Positions 34,885 through 46,361 of a DNA stretch of 64,000 nucleotides are shown here, piece by piece. The first letter of the stretch is position 1. Each line of letters opens with the position of its first letter. Made by a program: the position numbers and the translations under genes. Source of the DNA: Hyalella azteca (lineage: Eukaryota; Arthropoda; Malacostraca; Amphipoda; Hyalellidae); contig NW_025946739.1 in NCBI RefSeq assembly GCF_000764305.2, forward strand, positions 1,972 to 65,971, given 5' to 3'. The notes beneath the pieces were generated by a model. The model was not told the DNA's origin, did not search any database, and worked only from the letters and a program-made list of their open reading frames with translations.

Positions 34885-35882
34885 TGGTTGAAGTTTCTCT
34901 CCCATAATAAACGCACAAAAACCTGAAGAATGCTTGTCAACTCAAAAAAACGCTGCATGTGTTGAACGGTCGCCCTGCTTTTCAAGCTTTTTTTCTAGCT
35001 TCTAATTAATAATATTTTCAGGTTTTTTTCATATTCTGCTGTGATTCGAATATGTTTAATAAGAGGAGGTGAATATTATCTGTCTTCAACGTAATTCACT
35101 TGTCTTATACACTTGCTATAAAAACACGTAATGTTAAAACGATAATGTACATATTGCGCTCCCGACACTCTTCAGTTAGGCGACCCCGCCGACAATTTCA
35201 ACTCCGTACCACGCGGCGACGCTCCTGGCCGCGCGACGCCCACCCGTCCACTCAGCACGGCAGCTCGTGGAGCACTGGCGGCGTAGGCCTCGAGTGCCCT
35301 CACCTTTAGACGCTCGACCAATCGCATCGCTGGGAACTTCGAGTGCCCTCACCTTCCAGAGATCGTCCAATCGGTGAGCGAGGTCAATCTAAGGGTATTT
35401 AGAGAAAATCTTCAAATTGTGTAATGCTATTTTTAATATAAAATGAAATCAAACCCATTAAAATTAAGAACTGCATTGAGTGTATTACGTGAATCCCAAT
35501 GGAAAACATCGCCTCGCATAAAATATTTTATATTTTATATTCATAACTTTTTTTCAGGCCCTCCCACAGCCCGAAAACTCCTCCTTTCTTCCCCAACTAC
35601 GCCTAGCAATCCCCAAGACTTCCCATTGCTCCCGCAGTGGACGGGATTCATCTCTCACAGAATCTGTTCCATCTTCGCCCGAGAAAATATCGTTATGGGG
35701 GCTGGCTACATCTCACCACTTATCTCAATAAGATCTTTGTGTTCACGTTTATGTTCTTGCTACGTTGACCACAACTAAGTCTTACGTTCAATTATAACAA
35801 ACAATGAAAGCTCAGTAACTTATATTGATTGAAAGGAAATTCACACTGAATATGCGCCTTATTTTTTGCTAGGGACGCCAAG

Positions 35883-36160
35883 GGGCGACGTTAAAACAGC
35901 ACCAAGGCGTGATGCAACAACAGCACCAAGACGGTAACGTCACAACAGCACCAAGGCGTGACACAACAACAGCACCAAGGCGTAACGTCACAACAGCACC
36001 AAGGCGTGACGCAACAACAGCACCAAGGCGTGACGTCACCATAGCACCAAGGCGTGACGCAAAAACAGCACCAACCCGTGACGCAACAACAGCACCAAGC
36101 CGTGACGCAACAACAGCACCAAGGCGTGATGCAACAACAGCACCAAGGCGACGGCAGCGA
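35883..36160. repeat. 24-bp minisatellite (acagcaccaaggcgtgacgc-type)
   Basis: About 11 copies of caacagcaccaaggcgtgacgcaa (variants gtaacgt, gtgacgtcacca, cgtgatg). Encodes TAPRRDAT-like repeats on plus and WCCCCVTP-like on minus; not considered genic. Confidence 0.93.
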
Positions 36161-38490
36161 CCGCCGTTGCTCTCCGGTGAAGTAAACAGGCCTGGACAGG
36201 CCTCTTAAGGAGACGTCGTTCTCTAAGATTATTTGTTTGCAGAACACAACTACACTGCTTCTTCCTCCTCTCTATGTGAGCCTCCACACCAACATTATAG
36301 CCTGCACAAACAATAGCGCCATCTAATGTCAACTGCGCGTGCTTTGGTCTTGGAAGATGTTTGAATTATGAACAGAAGTCTTGCCTATGCTGTAGGCCTA
36401 TCATATTTATTTTCTGGTTATGTAATGCACTTATCGTGGAGCGCTGGCGCCGCAGGCCTCGTGCAACCCTCCACCTCTCGACCAATCGCATCGCTGGAAG
36501 CTTCGAGTGTCTCAACGTACCTTAACAAATTCATCGTTTGGTTAGCGACCACGTATGAGTGGTCGTTTGACATGTTACAATATTTGAGAACACATTATTC
36601 CGCTATGCTTATAATAAACAGATATTTAAAACAAAAAAAAAATCATTAATACATGAAAACTTTGTTCCCATTTTGTCGTTATTCAAACACCTAAGTAGGC
36701 TTCATCCTAGTTTTGATCAAATGAAACTACTACAAATTGTTACAGATGTCACGCGTTATCATTGTTTGTACGCATATTCGGACGTTTCATTGTGTGCTAT
36801 AGGCATACATTTGCCTACTTTTTTTGCATAAATCTTTCATTTTTCAGTTTGTCCTTTAATCGTCTCGCCTGCTTACTCGCCTATGTATTCCATTTCAATC
36901 AGGAATATTTTCACTCTGAAATCTCCCATCTTGCTAAATGCCACTCGGCCTCCGTTTCCAACAAAACTCATAAGCGAATTACATTCGTTAGATAAATGAT
37001 CACCGGAGATACGTCGAAATAGATGATGTCGCTTCTTTATACCGACACAGCAAACTACGAACGGCCGACCAAAGGCCACTTCAAAATGTAAAATAATTTA
37101 AAGCGCCACACACGAAACAACCCAGAAAAATGTTTGCTCATTACGCAGGCGATCGGGAAGTTGTGCGATGTGATCCCACCTTAGGCAGGGCGACCCCAGC
37201 CGTTTATCAGCGGATGCCACATCTGATCCTCCTCTGTACTTTTGACCTGCTCAAATTCCTCGGTAATTCGCTGGCCTTATCCTGACGCATCGCAACCGTC
37301 CTCGCAACTGTGGCACTGTACAGTCGCTGTAGGCAGATTGCGATGCCTGCGTCACTGTGTAATTCAGGACCAAAGGATGCAATCTGTCGGACGCAATCCT
37401 CGCAGTCTACAAATAATGCATACGCGGGTGGTTATTCTACAGAACTTGTTGTTTTGCATATGAGATTTCGTACTTCAAATGTATAGAAAAAAATATAAGT
37501 TTAGGTTGGCAAAGTTTGTTCATTTAAATAGATTTCATTGAAGATTTCTCTGGTCTTCAATGAAACCTCATTAAACAACATATTATTACATGTATGCAAC
37601 ACTACTGAAAGTTATTCGGAACTGAATTGAAGTGATTATGAAAATGTTTAAGAAGCGAATTTTAATGCACTCTCGAAATTGAAGTAACCAATCAAGTACG
37701 TTTGTAAGGGAATTTCCATTTTTTTAATAGTCTCCTCCTCGCGGTTTCACGGCAAACTCTTATTGACTATAATTGACACTTTACTTGTAATGAGTGAAGA
37801 CGGAAATTTTGTGCAGTTTGCATCCCCGTCCGTCTGGCATTTGCATTTCGTTTACATGCACCCCTCAGATGGTGACGCTCTTGCCCTGGAAAAAATTCAA
37901 CTTTAGGCGAAGGTGAGCCACGATAAGACGCGTGTACTCTAATTCATCTCACTCAGCACAGCTCAGTGAAGAACTGAACATGGTCCTATGTATATTCGTG
38001 CGTCTAGTAAATTTCTGAGTCGCAATTATAATTTCGGAATTGAAGTTTGCTCTAACACGCTAGGCAGGGCTTCTGTACTTTAGCTTCATGCTTTTTACAA
38101 GTTTATATTTTGTTTATGAGCTGCTCACCCGTTTCTTGTACATACATTCAAGGTGCGGGTACAGAAAATCTCTTCTATGATGATTTAATTCAAAATTCAG
38201 GAATCTGGGCGTGAACATTTAAATTGTTTTCTGTATGCTTTCGTTTCGCAACTTGGGATTTAATTTCTCTGCCTGCCAAAAAAATTTTTCGAAGACGTAA
38301 ATTTTTTCTCACAAAATTTTTTCATTTATAAGCTGGTGTCGAAATTATGGGGAAAAATTCCAGCAGGCTTTACAATGAAGCAAATTATAAACTTAATTAA
38401 AGGAGCGGATAACGACGACGCGATCAGTAAAGGATCAGCAGTCGCCTGCCTTGACGGGCGCCATGTGCGCTGCTCAGATAACGCTGATCT
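36161..38490. other. Unannotated region
   Basis: 36,436-36,510 (gtggagcgctggcgccgcag ... cgaccaatcgcatcgctgga) is a diverged copy of the GC-rich patch at 29,805-29,890 and 35,263-35,345, so that patch is an interspersed repeat. The rest, including the frame at 36,368-36,649 that overlaps it, is not recognised. Confidence 0.55.
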
Positions 38491-38494
38491 TGCC

Positions 38495-39170
38495 CTCAGC
38501 CTTATTTAGAGTCTTCGTTGATTTTTTACTCATTACAACATCATTACCTTAAACTCTGCGTTAGACGTTAAGTCTTCATTAATTTAAGACTCCTTACAAC
38601 ATCATTACGTCAACTCTGCGTTAGGCGTTCAGAGTCTTCATTAATTTAGGACTCCTTACAACATCATTACGTCAACTCTGCGTTAGGCGTTCAGAGTCTT
38701 CGTTCATTTTACCCTCGTCCCAACATCACTATCTTCATCTCTGCGTTAGACGTTCAGAGTCATCATTCATTTTACCCTCGTTCCAACGTCATTATCTTCA
38801 ACTCTTTTTAGACGTTCAGAGTCATCATTCGTTTTACCCTCGTCCCAACATCACTATCTTCATCTCTGCGTTAGACGTTCAGAGTCATCATTCATTTTAC
38901 CCTCGTTCCAACATCACTATCTTCAACTCTTTTTAGACGTTCAAAGTCATCATTCATTTTACCCTCGTTCCAACGTCACTATCTTCAACTCTTTTTAGAC
39001 GTTCAGAGTCTTCATTCATTTTACCCTCTTTCCAACATCACTATCTTCATCTCTGCGTTAGGCGTTCAGAGTCATCATTCATTCTACCCTCGTTTCAACA
39101 TCATTATCATCAACTCTGCGTTAGACGTTCAGAGTCATCATTCATTCTACCCTCGTGTCAACATCACTCA
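38495..39170. repeat. About 63-bp minisatellite
   Basis: About eleven copies of a unit near 60-63 bp: cgttagacgttcagagtcat, cattcattttaccctcgttc, caacatcactatcttcaact ctg. A subtype replaces ctgcgttagacg with cttttttagacg. The first copies (38,500-38,700) are more diverged (gactccttacaacatcatta). Confidence 0.9.
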
Positions 39171-39918
39171 TTTGCTTTTCGCATTCCGTACTCATTTAAT
39201 TACGAAGAAAATCGAGATTAATGATGGACACATCTCTTATTTTTAGTTTAAGCTTTCATTTTTGCACGGAAGTTTTCTTGCTACCAGAAATCAGCATAAT
39301 CCTCAAATTATGAAGACGCTAATCATAATCACAAAATACACCATATATATCAAAATCTACTAATGATATTAAATATATGAGTTATGGCTAAGGCTTGACA
39401 TAGCCAAGTTAAATATATCAGCATGGAAGAACATACAGTATAATTACTCATTGACATCTTGCAGTGTAAAGTTTGTCGATGGGTTAGGATCAAACCGATC
39501 AATGCACATGTAACCAGCTATGCATCGTCTATGTCGCACTTGTGCCTTTTTGCCAAAATCTTCGAGCATACGCACTGAAAACATTTTAACAATACGTGAG
39601 CTTTTCAGTATAGCATACGTTTAAAACTTCACCGGCTTGTATTGCTGTTTTTTTTCTCAGTAGCAAACGCTTATATGCATAATTTATAAAAACTTTTGCT
39701 CAAAGAGGAACCTTGAATTGCAAAAATATTTTGAAAAATATTCTTTGAGGCCATTAAATGTTTAAATACACATATATATGACTACATAGTTTATCATCAA
39801 TTCTTATTAGACTTCGTTGGTGAAGGATAGCAAAATCTTAATTTATTTTAGAGGCCAAAATGTTAGCAGTCAATTTACAACTTAGTCTAAGCATTCCTCA
39901 CTACATCTTAGCCACTTT
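39171..39918. other. Unannotated AT-rich spacer
   Basis: No gene or family recognised. Confidence 0.5.
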
Positions 39919-41155
39919 AAAATAATAATATGCGTTTAAAATTTTTTTTTTAAAAGACAACACTTCTAAAGAATCCAGTGTCTCCGATGTTACAATGAAT
40001 TTCTAATTTTATTATCAAATATTATAAAAATTAACTTTTAAATTTTATTTTTAAAATTGAAAAAATTATACTTTTCAAAATTATTTATTTATTCTGTTAA
40101 TTGATTCATGTATTGCCTCCGACTTTACGCAAGTGTGAAAATTTTCAGATCGATTGCACATGTAGAAGTGTGTTGAATATCGATTATAAGATTTGTGGAA
40201 GACAAAATTACTTTTTTAATTTAAAAATTTTTAATTTTTAAAAATATATATTCTGTCAATTGATTCATGTTTTGTCTCCAACTTTACGCAAGTGTGCAAA
40301 ATTTCAGATCGATGGGAAAGGTAGAAGTGTGTTAAATATCGATTATAAGATTTGCAGCGGACAGACAAACAAGCAAACAAACAACAAGAAGTGAAGTTAA
40401 AGAGAAGTGTTGTAAAAAATAAATGCCATTTTAGGGGCATTTTTTTACTTAGAGGAACTAAAGTATATAAATTATATAAGAATGAAATTAAAAATGAAAT
40501 TAAACTTTCAATCTAAATAGCTAACATAAAATGCTCATTTTAAACTTTTTGAACCTAATTTTTCCGACGAGGATGCAAGAAAAATGACAGAAATATAAAA
40601 AAAATAATTCCAAAATTAAAAGTAATTAGAAAAATCTCGAAGTAGGCATGGTCAAGAGAGTGATATCTGACGATTGTTTTTGATTATTGACAATCGTTTT
40701 AATTATTACAACACTTCTCTTTAACTTCACTTCTTGTTGTTTGTTTGTCTCTCTGTCTGTCTGCTACAAATATTATAATCGATATTTAACACACTTCTAC
40801 CCGTCCAATCGATCTGAAATTTGGCACACTTGCATAAAGGAGACAATGCATGAATCAGCTGACAGAATAAATTATTTTTAAAATTAAAAAAAATTCAATA
40901 TTATAAAAAATTAAAAATAATTTTGTCAGCTACAAATCTCATTATCGATATTTTACACACTTTTACCTTTCCAATTGATCTGAAATTTTGCACACTTGTG
41001 TGAAGTCGGAGGCAATGCATCAAAAAATTTAAAAATTAATTTATTTATTATTCGAAAATAAAATGAGAAATTCATTTTACATCTGGAACATTGGAGACGC
41101 TGGATTCTTTAGAAGTGTTGTCTTTAAAAAGTAATTTTTAAACGTATATTATTTT
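39919..41155. mobile_element. R1 fold-back element, 1.24 kb
   Basis: The two halves are inverted copies of R1. Left arm 39,919-40,413 (minus orientation) begins aaaataataatatgcgttta; right arm 40,708-41,155 (plus) ends ttttaaacgtatattatttt. Inner arm edges are agagaagtgttgt and acaacacttctct. The loop of about 294 bp (40,414-40,707) has no coding capacity. Both arms contain internally repeated blocks (ctacaaatcttataatcg-like; gatctgaaattttgcacact) about 180-200 bp apart. The architecture resembles Foldback-type elements with long, internally repetitive inverted repeats, but no transposase or superfamily signature is visible. Confidence 0.75.
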
Positions 41156-41413
41156 GGTTTACATACACTAAAGTGACATGAGTGAACGCGATAAAATTTA
41201 TTGAACGTTATAATATTAAATAATGGGTGGGTTTTTGCAGCCCAAATTAAAGTGCTTTTCTTAAATTCCGAAACTATAATATTATTCTTGACGTGGTTTC
41301 ATTTAAATCAAATATCATTTCAAAACGCTAAATGACAAAAATAGCGCGAGTATTCATCGTTCGACTGTTGTTTATTTTGAAATCCTACACCAACGTTAAA
41401 ATCGAACACCGAT
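41156..41413. other. Unannotated spacer
   Basis: Nothing recognised. Confidence 0.5.
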
Positions 41414-41727
41414 GTATTATAAAGGAACTATTCTATAAAATTCAACCCATTTTTTGAAATACAAATACAAAAATTCTTTTTCTTTTTCATTTGTATATTC
41501 AGCAGACTTTACGAAAATAGCACGCCTCTTGCCACAATTCCCCGGAGCAGGTGAATGCGAATGCAAGCTTGCATTATAAAAGAACTATTCTATAAAATTC
41601 AACCCAATTTTTGAAAAATAAATACAAAATTCTTTTTCTATTTCATTTGTATATTCAGCAGACTTTACGAAAATAACACGCCTCTTGCCACAATTCCCAG
41701 AGCAGGTGGATGCGAATGCAAGCTTGT
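41414..41727 (+). repeat. Tandem duplication of a 158-bp unit
   Basis: ttataaaggaactattctat ... gcgaatgcaagcttg occurs twice back to back (41,414-41,571 and 41,572-41,727), with about a dozen substitutions and single-base indels. Confidence 0.92.
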
Positions 41728-41897
41728 GCAGCAGCAACACCGAACAATTAGACTGGAGTCGTGTCTCCCCGCGCTATGTGATATCCCGCAAGATATTTCA
41801 AAGCGATAAATTGTTCAGTATTTCAACCTCTCCCGCTACCGCGAGACCATTCGAAACGCGAGGTATTTTAAAAGGACGCTGGAAGAGAGATTTTGTT

Positions 41898-42070
41898 TCG
41901 ACTTTTAAGCGCATTTTCTCATTTACGGAAAAAAATGCCCTATTGTGCTCGCCATGTCCGTCCGTCCGTCTCTCTGTCTGTCCGTCTGTCTGTCCGTGAC
42001 CTCAAGTTTTCGTCGACGAGAAAATGCGCTCTCTGTCACTCACTGCAGTGAGTACTGAGTTATATTTTTA
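41898..42070 (+). repeat. R2 repeat, copy 4
   Basis: cgacttttaagcgcattttc ... gtccgtccgtctctctgtct core ... ttttcgtcgacgagaaaatg ... gtactgagttatattttt. Confidence 0.92.
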
Positions 42071-42414
42071 ATGAGTTTTGATATTCCTAGTTTTTCTATT
42101 TGGAAAATAATTATTATACAACGATTTTCATCTTTAACTCTGGCTCATTTATACTTCATGTTTATTGTATTTTTCTTGCTTATTGATGATCTTCGTGATT
42201 ATGCATCGCTGGGCTCAACGTGGAGCTCAAGATACCAAAATTCTAATAAACTTTGTCAATAATTCATGGATGGTCGCGCGATAAAACATCGAGGAGCATA
42301 AATTAAAATTAGTTTAACCACTACAAGAGAAAATTAGATGGAAAATTGTTTAGTTTAGTGATTGATAGTGTATCTTTGGGGATGATCTCTCGTATTAGCA
42401 AACGCTAACACAAA

Positions 42415-42583
42415 AATATAACTCAGTACTCACTGCAGTGAGTGACAGAGAGCGCATTTTCTCGTCGACGAAAACGCGAAGTCACGGACGGACAGACAGA
42501 CAGACGGACAGACGGACGGACGGACGGACGGACGGACGTGGCGAGCACAATAGGACATTTTTTCCATAAATGAGAAAATGCGA
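42415..42583 (-). repeat. R2 repeat, copy 5 (inverted)
   Basis: Reverse-complement copy: aaatataactcagtactcac ... cattttctcgtcgacgaaaa ... (gacggacg)n core ... ccataaatgagaaaatgcg. With copy 4 it forms an inverted pair about 345 bp apart. Confidence 0.92.
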
Positions 42584-43059
42584 TACAAAGAACAAATAAC
42601 TTTTATTGTTTAATACTAGATTAAAACGCAAAGTCTTTCGCTACACACTAAGGCTTCACTGAATAAAAGGAGTGTGTGTCTAGAGTTAATTCAGTCGAGT
42701 GCGGTATACCCTCTATCTACTGTACAGTCACACTCTTATCACCCGCTATCGCATGGAGGCTTTTCCGCTCTTTCCCTGATCAGAGACCTTCCATTTGTGC
42801 CGTCATTTTAATCCGTCACTGTCCCTCTCTTCAGTGTAAACAATCTCTACGAGCGGCACGATATACCACCTCTAAGACATGCCATGCCACGTACATGTCA
42901 AGGTTGTGGAATTATTGCATGGACATGACGAGTACATCGCGTGAATCGTTCGCCTCAGAAAATTTGAAACGTCGCCAAACCGAATTAAAATAATTCTAAT
43001 TACATATAATGCTTGATGTAATGCTTCCTATTTTCAATTATTTTCGGACGTAACTACTT
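42584..43059. other. Unannotated region
   Basis: A 105-codon plus frame at 42,676-42,993 shows no recognised motif. Not called. Confidence 0.45.
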
Positions 43060-43420
43060 GACGTTAACTAAACTGGTGGAGAGGCGGGCCGTGAGTTGCA
43101 AAACTTAACGGGTAGAAGGGCGTGTCGTAAGTTTCATTGACTTAACGGGTACTAGTAGAAGAGCGGGACGTCAGTTGCAATGACCAAACGGGTAGAAGGG
43201 CGTGTCGTAAGTTTCATTGACTTAACGGGTGTACAAGTAGAAGAGCGGGACGTCAGTTGCAATGACCTAACTGGTGGAGAGGCGGGCCGTGAGTTGCAAA
43301 ACTGAACGGGTAGAAGGGCGTGTCGTAAGTTTCATTGACTTAACGGGTACAAGTAGAAGAGCGGGACGTCAGTTGCAATGACCTAACGGGTGGAGAGGCG
43401 TGTCGTGAGTTGCATTTCAT
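43060..43420. repeat. Compound minisatellite (cttaacgggtagaagggcgt-type)
   Basis: Three related sub-units (ggtggagaggcgggccgtga; ggtagaagggcgtgtcgtaa; gtagaagagcgggacgtcag) with gtttcattgacttaacg / gttgcaatgacctaacg linkers, arranged as a higher-order repeat of about 115-120 bp, roughly three copies. Confidence 0.88.
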
Positions 43421-43588
43421 CCTTGGTAGACGGTGCAGTTTGCGGCCACCCAGTGAGTTAGTCGGCAACTAAAATATCGTCAGTGTTATGACAATTAATT
43501 AAGTGGTGGGTTCCAGTCCATATTTAGCTCAGAAGGACCGCTAAGATTTGAAAAAGTTGCACTTCAACCAAGCGACTAGCACATATTA

Positions 43589-44812
43589 GCAGGGTTATTC
43601 ATGGAAACTTCCTGATTTTAAAGCTCAATAAAAAAGGAACTGGTAAAGATATCAGTAGAATATGAATTTTATTGAAAAAAACATTACCTGAGTCTTTAGA
43701 GATGAAACCGAGCAAATGACGGCCCCTCATTGTCAATGCATTCAGTTGGTCGATTTTTGAAGTTACGTTTAACTCACTGAAGCATATTGATGGGTATGTT
43801 GGCGATGGTTTGGGTTTATTGTTTTTAAAATGAGGTAGGATCCTTGAACAGTCACTGTAAACAATTGATTTAAGATAACTCCAGAAAATCACACGGAGAC
43901 AAATGGGCCGGCCAAAGGTCACCTCTCAAGGAGGTGAGGCGTTCTGCAAAATGTTGTCTCAGAAGATCCATTGAACGCTGTGTGGGCCGTGGCTTCATCC
44001 TGTTGGAACCAGACATCCCTGACATTCATTTCAGCCAGTTTTTGGCAAAAAAAGATTTCAATCATTTGACTTGTGATACCGCACACCACACAGTGTTCAC
44101 AATGTTCACAATGAAGTGACCGCTGATGGAGTTCACGCGGATTGTTATCGCTACAATAACGCAATTTTTCCTTGTTTTTGCTGCCGGAAATGTAGAAGTG
44201 AGCCTCATCATTAAACGACTGCATCGTTAGGTAAGTCCTCAAGAATCTTTTAACATGCATTTCGGCGAGCAATAAAATCGTTTTCGCTGGGTTCTTGTGC
44301 CACATACCATTTGTAGGAATTAAATTGCAGCTCTTTGTGAGGTATTTGTATCTCCCTGCTATTCGAAATCCCCAGAATAGCTGCGTGTTTACCTGCTGAA
44401 CGGTGTGGAGAACGCAGAAAAGCCTCTCTAACTCTCTCTACATTTTCGGGTATTGTGGCAGCCCGCCGACCTCCAGACCCTCTTGCATTCACACTTCCAC
44501 TTGCCCTAAATGTGTTCACCCACGTAACAATAGATTTCCGATCAAGAACCCGATCTGAAGAACGAATACGTAACCGAGTACAGAAAGCTCGTTGAGTAGC
44601 GATAATTTAACGGCCATTGGAAAACTGCGCCTCGACAGCAAACGCACGCTGCTCACTTGTCCATTGCATAGTGGCAACTGACTAAGCAAGACAAATTTTC
44701 ACACAAAACTTCATAACATTGCCGTTTATATGAAATGTTCTTCGCCCTTTTCCCAAAGTACTTGGCTGCTTGGCGCGAAATACAAAACAGGGAGTTTCCG
44801 TGAATCACACTG
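43589..44812 (-). mobile_element. Tc1/mariner-superfamily transposon, degenerate
   Basis: The 1.22 kb element is bounded by imperfect terminal inverted repeats of about 27 bp: left cagggttattcatggaaact..., right (reverse complement) cagtgtgattcacggaaact..., each next to a TA dinucleotide (43,587-43,588 and 44,813-44,814), as expected for this superfamily. Size and single transposase reading inward on minus fit. The element lies alone among minisatellites and is broken (see the transposase entry), so it is a fossil or at most a non-autonomous substrate. Confidence 0.9.
43640..44669 (-). pseudogene. Broken Tc1/mariner (IS630-type) transposase
   Basis: Translation from ATG at 44,669 gives MQWTSEQRAFAVEAQFSNGR, then an in-frame TAA at codon 21. 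Downstream frames resume with the helix-turn-helix DUF4817-like part (KSIVTWVNTFRASGSVNARG), then the DDE domain: DEAHFYISGS (first catalytic Asp), NPRELHQRSLH, WFQQDEATAHTA (second Asp). The third acidic residue is in SPCDF near 43,888 but in a different frame from both neighbours, and the C-terminal part (WSYLKSIVYSD) follows after another shift. One stop and at least two frameshifts make it inactive. Motif order and approximate length (about 340 codons) match arthropod transposases of this type. Confidence 0.88.
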
Positions 44813-45791
44813 TATGTACTTCAACGAGATCAACAGCATGGTGAAAAATGACGAGACCAAGATGTTGGTTAACTGATATATTAAGTAATCATTGTTATGA
44901 AACAAAGCAATATCTACTCACAAACTGAGGTATAAACAAAATTCAAAAATACCATGCACATGCACAACAATTAAAGCATTTAAGACTTTTAAGTGAACTC
45001 AGCATAAAAAAAAAACAAATACAAATTTTTTTATTACATCAAGGAATTTGATATATACTATAAATTAGTTTGAGATCCGGTTCTCGAAAGTAATGCCTTG
45101 GATAAGAGATAATAAAATAGTATTCAAATTATAACTCAAAAATATCAGTGATCTCTGAGTTTCAGGACCATTTTCCAGGGTGAGATCATGACACGCATTA
45201 ACCATATTTAGTTGACCATATTTAAATACAACTCTTAACAAATTTCACTTAATTGACTGTAGTCGCATATAATAAAACAAGATCAGCAAATTGCATGAAA
45301 ATTACAATCGATAACGAAGTGCATAGGCGCTGAATACTTCAAGATAGATGGTGGCATCTCAGGCGAGGGTATCCATGCTACGTGATCCTCAGGGTATCCT
45401 TGCTACTTCGCCTCGCGATGTAAGGAGTGAACGCCGGCCATACTGCAAACACCGCTTCCCTGCAAGCTAACGACACCTAAAACTTACTCGCAGTCCCTTC
45501 GAAGTCATCAAACAAGAGCAGCGCATTGAATATCCTTTGTAAATATTGCTGAAAATCGCGAGGCTGAATCGTAAGGGTGGACAAGTACTGAGTGCCGGTC
45601 GCAGTATCGTACATCTCTCCTAAATTAATTCAATATCTACTCAAGCCTAGAAAAAATAGTGGACAAATAATCTTCACTGAGCGTGATTTGTGATTTAGAA
45701 CTAACGAGATAACGAAATTCCGTGTTTATCAATCTCGTACCGAGCCTTTCTTATACTGAAAATAAAAAAATATTTTATACTGGGCCGCGCA
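44813..45791. other. Unannotated region
   Basis: AT-rich with poly-A near 45,007. No gene recognised. Confidence 0.5.
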
Positions 45792-46361
45792 ATGATGGGA
45801 GATCCAAGGGGATGTCACGGGGAGCTGGAGCGAGCGACGATGGCTCGCAACATCGAGGCTATGAAGGAGGAGCTTTGTATGGAACGCGAGCGCTGTGCTC
45901 TACTCACTGAAAGAAACATCGAGTTAAGCGAAGATATAAAGCGAAGACAGGCCAAGGTTTGTGGCCTGCAGCAGCACCTGCAAGACCTAACGTGTCTCCA
46001 GACCGAAAAAGCCAGCGTCTTGGCCAGACGAGAATCAAGTATCCATGCTCTGGGTGCCCGAAGTCAGGAGCTGAACATACGAATTGCGGAGGTTGCTCAG
46101 GAGAAGGACGTACTACACGAAGAGGTGCGCGAGCTGCAGCGATAGCTGGACTCACTCAACCACGACATGGTATTTGCGCGTGAGAGCGAGGCGCGACTTG
46201 CTGACATGAAGCGACTGCAATGCGAACTCCTGCAATAACGAGAGCAGTTATGCCACAACCTAGCGCATGACTAGGAACAGCTTGCTAGTGCAATCAGAGA
46301 ACGGGAGGCGAACGTCCACTTCTTCGCTCACGCCGGCCAGAGGCTGCATTGCGATCCCTGA
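45792..46361 (+). pseudogene. Coiled-coil protein fragment, broken by stops
   Basis: ATG at 45,792 opens 117 codons of charged, heptad-like sequence (e.g. MKEELCMERERCALLTERNI, VCGLQQHLQDLTCLQTEKAS, VAQEKDVLHEEVRELQR). After a TAG at 46,143 the same frame continues in the same style (LDSLNHDMVFARESEARLAD) to 46,361 with two more stops (TAA, TAG). The segment is GC-richer than its surroundings and has no visible introns, so it looks like a decayed processed copy or exon relic of a long coiled-coil protein. The family is not identifiable. It could still be one exon of a live gene if the stops are sequencing errors. Confidence 0.55.

Larger units (their letters stand above)
34140..35767 (+). repeat. 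Segmental duplication, copy 2
   Basis: Near-identical to 28,732-30,313 at an offset of 5,408-5,456 bp; the change of offset equals the longer R2 microsatellite. Here the segment continues without a gap into unique sequence (ttgaccacaactaagtctta). Confidence 0.93.

Noticed and set aside
43520..43590. tRNA-like phrase (tagctcag) near 43,530
   Set aside because: No B-box (ggttcgaatcc) at the right distance and no cloverleaf could be drawn.
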